From: Myotis daubentonii
Taxonomy: Eukaryota; Chordata; Mammalia; Chiroptera; Vespertilionidae
Assembly: GCF_963259705.1 (NCBI RefSeq)
Contig: NC_081844.1
Location: 104,434,671-104,498,670, forward strand
Length of the DNA stretch: 64,000 bases
Reading direction: 5' to 3'
The notes beneath the pieces are model-generated. The model did no database searches. It saw nothing but the letters and a program-made list of their open reading frames with translations, and was not told the origin of the DNA. Below, in pieces: positions 19,976 to 61,103 of this stretch. Every line of letters starts with the position of its first letter. Position 1 is the first letter of the stretch. The position numbers were made by a program, and so were the translations under genes.

Positions 19976-20717
19976 TTCTCTCCTTAACTAACTCCAGCCA
20001 GGCTTTGTCTTGCCCCTTCACTGTCTAACTATTTTCCTATTCCTCAGTAGTAGACCATTTAATTAGACATATGGCTACTGAGAATAAAGACTCTATTCCC
20101 CAAATTTCTTTCCAGTAAGGTGTAGCCAGAGGGCCAGGTCCTGGACAGAGAAATACAAGCAGAAGTGACGTGTGCTGCCTCTCAACCATTCTTCCTCTGT
20201 CATACCTCCTGCTAGCTGAAATGGGGATGTGGTAGTAGATCTATCGTGGATCATATACTTATACTTCATTTTGTAAACCTGAGGGATGGATGGTGGAGTA
20301 GAAAAAAAGAAGGAGCCTGCATTTCTGATAATTCCATTGACCTGCAATGCCATCTAGAACTTTATGGGAAAAAGAAAATAGGCTTTTATCTTGTATAGGC
20401 TGATTTAATTTTGGGTCTCTGGCTTTGGCTGTACTTATCTCTATCTTTGTATCCATACAGTTTACAGGCAAGTCCTGCTGATACCTGAATCTGAAATATT
20501 TATTGAATTTAACTGCTTTGCCCCCACCACTTTGATCCAGTCATCATCTTTCCCTGCATACTAAAGCAGCCTCAAACTGGTCTTATTGCTTTTATTCTTA
20601 ACCTATAGAGTTTGTTTTCCAATGAGAATAATTTTTTAAAATGATTCTATCACCTCCTACTTCAAATCCTCTAGTGACATTTGTTTATGCCCCCCCATCA
20701 ATAGACCGCCAACAACA

Positions 20718-20900
20718 CCCTGGCAGGTGCGGCTCGGTTGGTTGGAGCATCATTGTCTCATGCACTGAGAGGTCGCTGGTTCTATTCCCAGTCAGGACAC
20801 ATGCCCAGGTTGCAGCCTCCACCCCCAGTAGGTAGTGTGCAGGAGGCAGCTAATTGATGTTTCTATCTCCCTCTCCCTTTCTCTCTTTCTCAAATCAATA
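20718..20900 (+). mobile_element. Ves-type SINE, plus strand
   Basis: Head CCTGGCAGGTGCGGCTCGGT, GGTCGCTGGTTCTATTCCCA (B-box-like), GGTTGCAGCCTCCACCCCC, then TCTCCCTCTCCCTTTCTC and CAAATCAATA running into a CA/CCA microsatellite in place of a plain A tail. Confidence 0.85.
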
Positions 20901-20955
20901 CACACACACACACACACCACCACCACCACCACCACCACCACCACCACCACCACCA
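20900..20955 (+). repeat. (CA)n-(CCA)n microsatellite at SINE tail
   Basis: About 13 CA units followed by about 10 CCA/ACC units. The six-frame proline or glycine runs here are repeat artefacts. Confidence 0.95.
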
Positions 20956-23900
20956 GCATCAAACCTAAAGTTGAACATGTTTAGTTTATTGCCTATGACT
21001 ATACAACCATGGAGAGCCATACGGTGTCTCAGTAAGAGGGTATTAGAAAGGATTTTGTTACAGGATTTGGGCTTGGGTTGGTGATTTTGGGTAATGTTTA
21101 AGGAAGCAAAGTTAATCCTATAATTAGATATATTAATAAATCTCATGTAGAAAGAAGGACTTTAGATTATAATGAGGCTTAAGCTGAAATTGATGAAAAG
21201 AAAAAAGCACCAGTCACTGGTATTAGCCATAATAGGAAGATGTTTTGGTAATTTTTGTAGTTTATACAATGTTCTTTTTTGTTTTTTTTTTCTTCTGTTT
21301 CTTCATGATTGCAGAGCGGTCTAGTTTTTACCTTTATCCATCATGGCCACGAGTTAGCCTTGTCTGAAGTTAATGTTCTGAGAAATTGTTGATGTTCAGC
21401 AGGACAACACCACAGCCGAGCTCTAAGTGTGAGGCCGGCACCTGACTGTCCGGGGGGGCTGCTTGTCTCTGTATCACTTCCCAGTGCACTCAGTGTACAA
21501 TTCAAACTCCTTACCATTGCCTTCAAGGTTCTACATGATCTAGTTCCTACCTAACTTCCAAACTCATCTCCTACCACACCAGCAGTGCATCCCCATAACA
21601 ATGGTCCTTTTTTGGTTTCTTGAATGCTTCAAGCTTGTTCTTACATCTGTGGTTAGTTTACTCTGGAATTTTCTTTTTGTAGGTGCCACTTCTTAAATAT
21701 TACTTCCTGGTGGAGTCTTCTCTGACGCTCTCCTTCTCCACTCCCCCAAGACACTGTTTACATCACTTTGCTGGTTTATTTTCTTTATTAAACCTTATCC
21801 TGTACTTGATTTTCTGTCTTTCCTGCTAGGGTACAAGATCCACGAGAGAAGGAATCTTGTCTGTGTTGTTTGCCAGGATATATCCTCAGTGCTTATCACT
21901 CTGCTTTTCACATGATGGGCTCTTAGTGGAGTAAAGGAACAACTAGAGTGTGCTGTGCAGATGTGCTTCTTAGGGAAGAGACACACCCAGATTGTTGGAG
22001 GCTTATTGTCAGAATGCAAATGCCTATGAGAAATCCATTGTCTCCTGTTAGCCATGTACTTGCTCTCATCTGGATTCCTGACTGAGATTGTTCCAGAGGT
22101 CTCCTTGGCTCTGGCAACTTTCTGCCTCCAGGAACACCTACTATTTGTATTCCTGACTGGTTTGGTTCCCTATCACCCAAAATAAAGACCAAAAAGTGTT
22201 GGCCTACCTAATTTCCAATAAACCCACTGAGGGGGTCACATCTCAGATGTCTACAAGGACTCAGCAGGCATGAAGCAAAGTGGGTTTGCTTTATTATGGC
22301 AGCTGAAGAAAAATTCTTTTGACACACACCTCAATCTAGGACTATTCTTCACATCCATAAATATATACCCTCCTCTCCTATGTTTCCTGAAACATCCTGT
22401 CAGCCTCTCTTGTTTTCCCACTTGTGATGGAACATGGGCTCAAGCAGTTTATCATTTTTATCTTTACCTTAAGAAAAACAATAGTTTAATGATAAATGGC
22501 AAATGAGACTTGGCCTCAGTATTGGGGGGAGAAGAGGGAGTGCTGGGGACTGTGGCAAACTAGAGGGCAATGAGTTATCTCCCGCTGATTTCTGCCTTGT
22601 GGAAAAGCAGACTCAGTATCTCGGAATTACCAGACCTTCATATTTGATTTGAGAAAAACTATAAATCTAGAAGTTTAGGTGAAATCCCTTGATTGTTAAT
22701 AGTTGACATTAAAAAAAAAACCGAAACACAGTGAGAATCAAATGTGCTTGTTAAACAAATAGGTCATCTTTCAAATTTGGCCTTTGGACTACTGGTGCTG
22801 GATCTCTGTTGCATGTCCAGTTTTCTCTAGGTAAGGAATCACTCGGTGCCATCAGACATGGATAAGAAACAGGGTTGGTGACATCGTGTGCACAACTTGA
22901 GTCTTGGCAGCGTTGCCTAGAGTTTCTGGACAGAAGAGGCAGCTAAAGACTGAGAAAAGCAATTCATGAGAATGGGCTGCTGTGGGTGCCCAGGAGGGTT
23001 GTCTAACTGGAGAAGGAGTTGGCAGGTGGTGGTGGTGGGGGTGGTTAGCATGGAAGTCTTCCCAGAAGAAGAGGTGTTTTTGTTGAAGGAACACACATAT
23101 AAGGACTTGGAGACTTCAAACAGTACCATGTGGCAAGACACCACCTCTGTCATGTGGTGTCACGTGGTATAGAGTGGGTTTGGTGCAGGGGAGTGGGGCT
23201 GTAAGAAGGGGCAGGCAGAGGAGGCAGGAAATGAAGCTGTAGAGGACAGCTGGAATTCAATCATGAGGGGCCTGCATGATGTTCTTCTGAGTTTAACTAG
23301 TATCCTAAAGGGTATGGAGGATGCACTGAGGTATGTAAACCAGGGCCTTGACATCTTAGTTTTGCCATTTCGACAGATCCTCCTCGCAGCCATGTGGAGT
23401 GTTAGTTAGCAGTAAGGTTTGAGGCTATTAACATTTATTGGAGCAGAGCAAACCCTATTAAGCAGTAAAGCTCCAACCCCACTCCCATACTGTCTTCTAG
23501 AGATTTCACTGGTACCTTAAGGCGGACTTATTTAAATGCATCCTTATCTAGTCTTTGTTGTTGCTGTTGCTGCTTCCTTTGGTGCAGGTAATTACTTCTT
23601 AGCACTCAGGTTTTCTTACCTAGAGTCTTCTATGGCCCTGATAGGCACCTAGAGTTTCCTCTGATAAGTAAAAGTTGGGTAAATACAAGTTTTAGCTCCA
23701 GGATATTAGAACTACTCAGAACATGTAATAGAGGCTATATGCCATGACTCTTATGAATAACACAAGTAGAGATGCAAATGCTGAGTAATACTATGGAGGC
23801 TGCAATTCCCCAAAACAGCCACATGTCAGACACCAGTGGAGGATGGACCAGAAGACCCTTGGCCCTTACCTACTGACATGCCAGGTAGAAGTCTCCTAGC

Positions 23901-24215
23901 TACCCTGGGTGCAGGTGTTCTCTGGCTGAGAATTAAAGAAACTCACAGGAAAGGGGGCCCACCCCGGTAAACTATAGGGGACAAACTTGGTGCCCAATGA
24001 GGGCTTCCTAAGAATATACTCAATTTTCAATATCAAATTTTGAATTTTATCATTAAAAATTGTGGAAACTTGAGTTCTCTTTGTTTTGTAACTACCTATA
24101 TAATATCCTTGATTATGCCTCTGGTCCTGCAAAGACTTAAATATTTACTATCTGATTTTTTATAGAAAAACTTCACCAACCTTTGATGTACAGTACAATT
24201 TATAATACTGCTGTA

Positions 24216-24529
24216 ATGGTTAGTTTTATGAGTCAACTTGGTGTGACTACGGACCTAATTAATTATTTAATCAAACACCAACCCAGGTGTTGCTTCCTCA
24301 GTATTTTGTAGATATAATTAACATCTGCAGTCAGTTGAATGTAAGTGAAGGAGATTATCCTCAGTAATCTGAGTAGGCCTGAGCCAATTAGTTGAAAATG
24401 AGGAAATTCCATCTGTGGACAGCAGCTTCAGCTTCTGCCTGAGAATTTTCCAGACTTCTTCCTGTTGGCCCGTGCTATAAATTTTGGACTTACCTAGCCA
24501 GCCCCATCTTCACATAAGCTAATTCCTTG

Positions 24530-24600
<71 letters not shown>

Positions 24601-24630
24601 GTTTTTCTGGTAGAATCCTGACTGATTCAG
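24216..24630 (+). repeat. Ancient interspersed repeat with expanded (CT)n, family not assigned
   Basis: GGTTAGTTTTATGAGTCAAC, GATATAATTAACATCTGCAG, AATTCCTTGCAAATCTCTCT and the closing GGTAGAATCCTGACTGATTC follow a familiar old mammalian repeat whose name I cannot fix. A pure (CT)n tract at 24534-24600 has expanded within it. Confidence 0.6.
24534..24600 (+). repeat. (CT)n microsatellite
   Basis: About 33 CT units, interrupted only at the end by TTTCT. Confidence 0.97.
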
Positions 24631-25129
24631 CTGCTCACTATAAATAATACTCCCCAATTTGTGCTGCTAAAAAAACTGAAAAGGAAATAACTTTAGAAAA
24701 ATGAAATTAATATTTTGCCACAGCTGCCTGTCAGCTGTGACATTGCCTATTGTATCTTATTGACTCTATAGTACGAGGAAGAAAAGGGGCAGAGAGAGTT
24801 ATGAATAAAGGAAAAAAATTCAAGAAGACTTTAATTCAGTCTTATTGTGAATCAATGAGACATATTTGTTTCTTGATAGAATCTGTTCCCAGAGCAAAAA
24901 TGAGTTGTGTTGTTGTTGTTGTTTTGCAAGAAATGTCTCTATTAGCCTTACTCTAGGACTCTTCCTGAGGTCACTGTTACTGGCTGCTAGAGCACCCTTG
25001 ACCTCCTGGCATTGTTGGTAAGTCCTGTGCTTGCGTATTTACAGAGAAGAGGTTCTTGAGCTCTTATCAGATGTTCAAATGGGCCTGTGGCACCAAAAGG
25101 ATAAAAACCCAAATGACTTCCCCTCCAGT

Positions 25130-25350
25130 GGATATTTAATTCTATGTGTCACCCACTGCATACATTCTTCCTCTAATCGTCACAGTCTCTATCATGTGTC
25201 ACCCGCTGCATGCATTTTCTTCTGTGATCTTCACAATAATCTTAGGAAGTGGGTATCCCATTTTACAGATGAGGAAACCGAAGCTTAGAAAGGGGAAGCC
25301 ATTTGTCCTAGATGCACAGTGATCAGGCACATGTGGATTTGAACCCACAG
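25130..25350 (-). repeat. MIR fragment, minus strand, with a partial internal duplication
   Basis: CATTTTACAGATGAGGAAAC and GGATTTGAACCCACAGC are the MIR complement. The segments starting ATGTGTCACCC at about 25144 and 25195 are about 50-bp diverged copies of each other. Confidence 0.7.
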
Positions 25351-25589
25351 CTGACGGGATGCTTGTGCAGGTGGGAGGAGTTCTGTTCAATCTCTAGGCC
25401 CAGTTATCTGGGAACTTCCTGCACTTGCAGTGATAGCCTGGGTGGCCCCAAGTCCTGGCTTGGCCTCTCTGTCCCCTGGCCTGCCTGGGGAGGGGATACA
25501 TTGGGGGTGGCCCAGCTTTTCGAGGGGGTTGGGGGCTTCTAGCCATCTAGCCACTAGCCCTCTAATGTGCCCCTGCTCATCAGGAGGAA

Positions 25590-25743
25590 GGAGCAGGGCG
25601 CCCCAGGGAGGAGGGGAGGGGAGGGCGGGTCCTGACAGGGAGTTTGAAAAGAGGAAGGAAGTGGGGCCGGCAGAGTGCCTTGCCACCCCCTGGCTGCTTC
25701 CCCGCGGGACGACTCCAGGGGCCCACAGGCCCCCGGCCCAACC
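25590..25743 (+). promoter_or_regulatory. DOCK2: DOCK2 proximal promoter / 5'UTR, TATA-less, ETS/PU.1-like site
   Basis: GC-rich sequence just before the DOCK2 start codon. A G-rich run at 25606-25629 contains five GGG-type blocks with a GC box (GGGCGG). AAAAGAGGAAGGAAGTG at 25647-25663 contains two GGAA cores and closely resembles the PU.1 consensus, as expected for a leukocyte-restricted gene. No TATA box. The transcription start is not visible, so promoter and 5'UTR cannot be separated. Confidence 0.6.
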
Positions 25744-55379
<29,636 letters not shown>

Positions 55380-55929
55380 TAAACGCTCTTCCCTCTGAAA
55401 AGATGCTTTCTCCCCCTACCGACCCCCTTCTTCCCGTCCTCCCTCCCCAGACACTTGGTTTCATTTTTAGATACGAGTTGGCCACTTTCTATTTGGGAAA
55501 AGGCTGTTACCAAGGCTGTGCTTGTGTGCCTTTGTCATCATCCCCCTGGGACCCAGGACAGGCAACCAGAGAGCAGGCTTGCTTATGCAGTAGTTATTAC
55601 CCGGCTGAGAGATTTAGGACACTCATTTAACCTACTTCAGAGGGGCTGGGGAGCGCAGTCATGCTGGCTCACTTTTGGCTTAGTTGTCATTTTATTCCTG
55701 CATTTACAAAACTGATCCTTAAATCCCAGTGTGAGATTTAACGTCCTTCCCCATCCTAAATTATCCAAGCCCCATACTGTCAGCTAACTCATGCACAGTT
55801 ACAAAAGCATTTCCTCCAAAGGGAATAGCAGAGATTGATTGGAGTTTGAATGTTGTGAAGTTAAGGAGAACATGAAACAATTTTTTGAGGCAGGGAAACC
55901 TACTGGTAATAATAATAGTGGTAATAATA

Positions 55930-56168
55930 TTTTAACTAACATTTAATCTGGGCTTATTATCTACCAGGCATGCTAAGTGCTCTGCATGCACTGTCTCATT
56001 TAATTCTTATAACAACTCCATGGGGTATGCAGTTGTAGTGTCCTCATTTTTTTCAGATGAAGAAACTGAGGCTCTTAAAGAGGTTAAATCACTTATTTGC
56101 AGTCACACATCTAGTAAGTGGAAGAACCAGCATTTAGTTCCAGGCTGCCTGGCTCCAGAGTCCATGGG
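55930..56168 (-). repeat. MIR fragment, minus strand
   Basis: GTCTCATTTAATTCTTATAA, AACTCCATGGGGTATGCAG, GATGAAGAAACTGAGGCTCT and AGTCACACATCTAGTAAGTG are the MIR complement, well preserved. Confidence 0.85.
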
Positions 56169-57689
56169 CCTCACCACTATGTGACTTGGAGAGCATTTGA
56201 GAGCTGTAAAGACCTCCCTCTCCTCCAAATGCCTTATTCATTTGTTTATTCATCCCAACAACAAATGAGTGTTGAGCACTTATGATTGGATGAATTTCCT
56301 GCTACGTGTGGAGGCTATAGAAATGAAAGTTTCTGTCCACTACAGGACCACAGCCTAATTAGGACTGAACTCCAGGGAAACTATTGATATGTATTGTTGT
56401 CAGTCTGATGGCTTAGGAAAAAGATGTTCTTAAGTTGATTGGAGAAGGAAGTCAAGGAAGGCTTCTGGAGGAGGTGACTCCAAGCTGAATTTCAAAAGTT
56501 AAAAGAAGTGGGTCAGAGTGCCCACTTCTTTAAATACCCAGACTGCAAAGTGGGCCACAAGTTTGGAACTTCCCTGAGGAGGAAGTAGAAAGAGCCGATG
56601 CAATGAGAATAAGATCATTTCCTAGCAGCCAGGCTTTCTTGCTTTTGTCATATGCACTTGGGAGGAGATCCAAAGAGGAAAGCCAATGGGTCCAACTTAC
56701 AGCTGCTGTCCATCCCAGGAGCCCAGGCCTTCTGCTGGTGCCTTGGCTGGCAGCTGCCAAGCGTGTCCAAATCTGCTTATAATGCACACGGTCCCAGAGT
56801 GACAGGACAACGGGTTTGCCACGCAGCTGCTGCCGCCATTGGTGCTGTGGCTCTGAGCACAGCCACAGCTGGGAGTGTGGGAATTGAGGGAGTTTTGCGG
56901 CTTTACAGCCATGGCATCTGTGACTTTCAGTTGTTGTGTCCTCCTGGAGGCTCCTGAGAAAAAGGACCAAGGATGGAAGGAACGGTCTGGCTCATGGGAA
57001 GCCTTTCCTGGGTTAGGGGCTCTTGTAGACCCTGGGCGTCCTGAACAGTAGTTGCCTCCCTTCTGGCCTGTCTCTCCCACTGTGCTGGAGGCTCCTCCAA
57101 GACAGCAGCTGTCTAACTCATCGCTGTGTGCCAGGGACAGGGTCTGCACACAGTAGGTGCTCAGTGAGTCGTCACTGAAGGAGTGCATGAGTTATGGTGA
57201 TGGAAGAAAGGGGAGAGAACAGGCCGTCCCTCCATCAGCCTCCCTTCTGCCTCATGGCCCAACAAGCCCTGTGCTTTTAGTTTCATGCAGTTCCCTTTGG
57301 GGAAGTGAGAGATACCCTTAGAGACTGAGGCCCTGAGCTGAGGGGCCCCTTGCTTCTCGCCTCCCTTCCCCGATGACTTCAGCTGAAAGTGAGAGAGAAT
57401 GGTGCACCTTGAATTAGTAGCGACTCAGAGCTCTGATCTGGGGTGCAGCGAGTGGCCTCCTGAGAGTCAGAGGCTGGACCTCTGGCTAGAGTGTGGCTGT
57501 GAGGTCAGGGAAGCATGACCGGGTACTGAGTGCCCACGGAGTGACCAAAATCAGCCCATTTCCTCCCCAACTTACTCCATTCCTGCATTGAGAAAATTTT
57601 GTTGAGCACCAAAGTGGCCCCAAGGACATATATAAAATGCATCCTTTATACATATTTCACAACAACAAAAAGCAAGCAAGGAGGACTAA

Positions 57690-57875
57690 TGATGATATAC
57701 TGAGCGCTTGCTATCTGCCAGGTACTGTTTTAGGCACTTTCCATGTATTAACTCATTTAAGTGTCAGGACAGGTCCCCATTTCTCAGATGATTAGGTCAT
57801 TTTGCCCAAAGTGCTCTGGCATTTGAACCAGGATGCTTGATTCCAGAGTTCAGCGCTTAACCACTGCATTCTACT
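57690..57875 (-). repeat. MIR fragment, minus strand
   Basis: ACTGAGCGCTTGCTATCTGC, AGGTACTGTTTTAGGCACTT, ATGTATTAACTCATTTAAGT and CATTTGAACCAGGATGC. Confidence 0.78.
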
Positions 57876-57897
57876 GCCTCCCAAGGACCATGTGGAT

Positions 57898-57899
<2 letters not shown>

Positions 57900-57953
<54 letters not shown>
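57900..57953 (+). repeat. (GA)n microsatellite
   Basis: About 27 GA units. Confidence 0.97.
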
Positions 57954-57957
<4 letters not shown>

Positions 57958-58112
57958 GACATCTGAGTAGGAAGTCATGCATTGCTTGAGAGGAGGAAGC
58001 ATGAGTGAGAAGGTGGGAGGAGGCAGGGGTGGGAGGCAGGGCAGGGTGTGATAGCTCGGAATCTAACAAGACTAGTAGGAATTATTCAGTGAAGAATTGC
58101 AGGAGACAGGGA

Positions 58113-58130
58113 TGGAGGGAGGGAGGGAGG

Positions 58131-58181
<51 letters not shown>
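58113..58181 (+). repeat. (GGGA)n-(GA)n microsatellite
   Basis: About six GGGA units grading into about 23 GA units. Confidence 0.97.
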
Positions 58182-58185
<4 letters not shown>

Positions 58186-59013
58186 CAAGAAGAGCTGTGA
58201 GATGAACATGAACAGGGAGAGGAAGGCAGATGGACCAGAACCTTGAGGGCCTGAGAGCCAAGTGGAGAAGTTTGCATTTTTCCAGGGGGCAATGGGAAAC
58301 CACAGAAGGAGCCATTTCTGTTTTCTTTATCTTAAATTTTTATTTTTATTTTTAGAAAAATGCATACAGTGGGGGCTTCTTCCCTCACCTTCATCTTGGG
58401 TTCACTTTCTTGAACAGAAGAGAGCACTGGGGCCACCTCCTAACAGGAAATGTCAAAATGGTCAGTTCTCCAAAACAAATGGTCTGCTGTCCTGTGGGGG
58501 GCAGCCCTCCTGATGCTGAGTCGTGGGAATCCAGGCAGCCCTGCCCCTCGACTACTAAAGCTCCCAGCTTCAAGTGAGATTGGCAATGGATTGGCTCTCT
58601 GTGTCCAAAGAGTGAGGGAGGAATCCTCAAATGACCCCTCCACACCCAGGGTAGCTGCACCTGGAAGGATGTTTTATTCATACATTTTAGAACTGAATCC
58701 ACTTTGATAAATTTTGAAGAGAAAGAGCTGGAGAGATCTTGGCATTAAATTATGTATGGGCGATGCTCCATCTTTTTCGAGGCCACGTGAGCCTCTGCTC
58801 GGCATTAGCCGAATGAGTTTGTTCCCCCTGAGCACGGCCCGTTCTGCACCGTGGCTACCCAATATTATGAGTCATATCTAGTGGGAAGTTAATTTCCTAA
58901 TGAATGTGGACAAACGGGTGAACCTTGGCTCCCTTCTGTTTGCATTTGGATGAGATGAGAGACGTGCCTCTCAATCCGATTCTCAAATAATAGATGAAAG
59001 TTTAGTCTCCTTC

Positions 59014-59179
59014 ATTTGTCTTTGCTCTCCTTGCCCAGTCTGGTACCCAGTAGTGGTGCCCAAGCAGGACTATTGGCTTTCTCAGAATCTCCATCAGCCC
59101 ACCTCCCCTAGGGACAACTGAGGTCCTCCATCTCATCATCAAGTGCAAAAGCAGCTTCAAATTAGGCCTCTGCAAACCT
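59014..59179 (+). repeat. 166-bp block, copy A of a dispersed duplication
   Basis: Starts ATTTGTCTTTGCTCTCC and ends GGCCTCTGCAAACCT. A near-identical block lies at 61436-61604 in the same orientation. No mobile-element ends or duplications are seen at its borders. Confidence 0.85.
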
Positions 59180-59219
59180 ATTCCGGGTTCCCCAATCCAA
59201 TACTGCTCTTAAACAACTA

Positions 59220-60160
59220 TAACATATACCATAGAGGTCAAGAGTGCAGACTAGGATGTAGTATTCCTTCTTACTAGCTAGCTGGGGTCCAACCCCAGCA
59301 GGTCCAGGGGTCCCCAAAGGTGCGGACAGAGTTGGCGAAGAAGGAATGACACGGAGACAGCATTCAGTTCATCAGCAGCCTAGCCAGGATCTCTAGCCAG
59401 GATCTCCAGCCAAGTTCTGTTCAGGATCCCCAGCGAAGTTCTGGTTAGGATCTCCAGCCAGGTTCTTTCCAGGTTCTCTAGCCAGGTTCAGTCACCAGGT
59501 TCTAGTCAGGTTCTCTTGCCAATTTCTGTAGTCAGGTTCAGTCCAGGATCTTTTGCCATGTTCTCTCCAGCGAAGTTCTTCTGTCTGTAGGTTCTGTGTA
59601 GGTTCTGTCTTCTTGGTTCTCTTCTAAGCTCTGTGTCCTAAGTTCTGTGTCCTGTTGTCTTGTTGCATCTGTATTTATACCAGTTGATTCCAATCCTATC
59701 AATCTCATTTCCAAAGGTTAGGGCGTTTCTTATCTCCATTCCAGGGAGTAAAGATTATGTAGCTTAAGAATGATTGTTCATAGTTAAAATGATTAATTAC
59801 CCACCTGGCACTTAGTTAAGAGGTTTTATTCCCTCCCTAACTTCAGGGGAAAATCCCTACCTGGGGAAACAACCTTTCTCAGAGGTGACCTTGGTTAAAA
59901 CACATAGTGCCAAGAAGGTGAGCAAACATATTAAGAACAGTATGCCATATATGCCAGGTCCCTTGAAACAGCAAGCATGGACCGGCTCCCGGCACTAGCT
60001 GTGTGATGTTGAGCACATTAATTAGCCTCCATATCCTTGGTCTTTCTTCACCAGTAAAATGGGGGTATTAATAGTATCTCCCTCAAGGGTTGTTGTAAAG
60101 GTTTAATGCATTAATACACATAGAACATTTAACAGATGTGAGCTCATTGCAAGTGCTGTG
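59220..60160 (+). repeat. MIR fragment split by solo LTR copy 4
   Basis: MIR-like sequence before 59278 (AGAGTGCAGACTAGG) continues after 59995 with CTAGCTGTGTGATGTTGAGC, ACCAGTAAAATGGGGGTATT and GGGTTGTTGTAAAGGTTTAA. The LTR insertion duplicated CTAGCT within it. Confidence 0.72.
59284..59994 (-). mobile_element. Solo LTR of the ERV class II-like family, copy 4, minus strand
   Basis: The plus strand ends GGCTCCCGGCA and begins at GGGGTCCAACCCCAGCAG, so the four terminal bases TGCC present in other copies are missing. CTAGCT flanks it (59278-59283 and 59995-60000). TATA complement TATTTATA at 59672-59679; kappaB-like complement GGAAAATCCC at 59848-59857. No proviral interior. Confidence 0.9.
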
Positions 60161-60360
60161 TGAGTCTTTGCTGTTATTAGTCGTCATTGATGCCAAACAG
60201 AAAGGTAGATGAACTTGAAACAAATCAATAACAAAGGAGAAAGTGTGTGACCTGGAAATCAGAGAGCTAAAGAGAGATTTGCCCCCAACAACTATGTTCA
60301 AGTAGTTATTAAATAAATAATATGTGAATACCTTTTCTGCATTTATATTATATATAAATA

Positions 60361-60726
60361 CTAGAGGTCCGGTGCACAAAATTCGTTCACTCAGGGTGGA
60401 GTGGGTGGGGTCTCTCAGCCTGGCCTGCCCCCAGGGGATGTCTAACTGATGGCTTAGGCCCACTTCTTGTGGGGAGCGGGCCTAAGACAGCAGTTGGACA
60501 TCCTTAGTGCTATTGCGGAGGCAGGAGAGGCTCCCGCCACCACAGCTGGGCTTGCCAGCCATGAGCCCAACTTCTGGCTGAGTGGTGCTCCCCCTGTGGG
60601 AGCGCACTGACCACCAGGGGGCTGCTCCTGCATTGAGCGTCTGCCCCCTGGTGGTCAGTGCACATCATCACGACCAGTCTTTCTGCAGTTTCGGTCAATT
60701 GCATATTAGCCTCTTACTATATAGGA
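60361..60726 (-). mobile_element. HeliBat-type Helitron, minus strand, with inverted CTCF-core pair
   Basis: The plus strand begins CTAGAGGTCCGGTGCAC after A at 60360 and ends GCCTCTTACTATATAGGA before T at 60727. CCACCAGGGGGC at 60611-60622 and its complement GCCCCCTGGTGG at 60643-60654 form an inverted pair about 20 bp apart. The octamer is mutated (AATTGCAT). Confidence 0.92.
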
Positions 60727-61103
60727 TTGTATTACATCATATCAAATCATATATCATATTAAAACGTTAAATAAATTGAGATAAGGCACATGTTTCCTTT
60801 GACCCCCTTTCCATCTCTCCTAGTCCTAGGGCCCTATCTCTCCACATAGGTACCCTTGTTGATGGTCTTGGTAATTTGGTGCATTTTGTCCAAGCTTCTC
60901 TCTCTGTTCATTGTCACTCATGTACATGCACCCAGATAACATATCTGGCTTGATTTTCTTTATATAAAATACACTGTATGCATCTGTCCATACTTTTTTT
61001 TTCATTGAGATACCTCATTAAACATATTAAAACAATATTATAAATTTTAGATCCTGCTTCATGAAATTCCATCACAGATCACAGATTATTTAGCCATTCC
61101 CTT

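Larger units (their letters stand above)
9999..25589. other. SPDL1-DOCK2 intergenic spacer, repeat-rich, no recognised gene
   Basis: About 15.6 kb between the SPDL1 poly(A) site and the DOCK2 promoter. Repeats listed separately account for roughly half of it: hAT elements, MIRs, LINE-1 pieces, a SINE split by an LTR, and a four-Helitron array. Stretches such as 10344-11060, 12920-13570, 17244-17895 and 21000-24210 show no conserved open frame, splice-flanked exon or RNA gene that I can support. Confidence 0.75.

Noticed and set aside
22270..23393. Several 60-80 aa frames in the intergenic spacer
   Set aside because: Short, on both strands, without conserved motifs or splice signals; consistent with chance.
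56530..57188. Overlapping 146- and 163-aa minus-strand open frames
   Set aside because: Intronic, two frames over the same DNA, no recognisable family.
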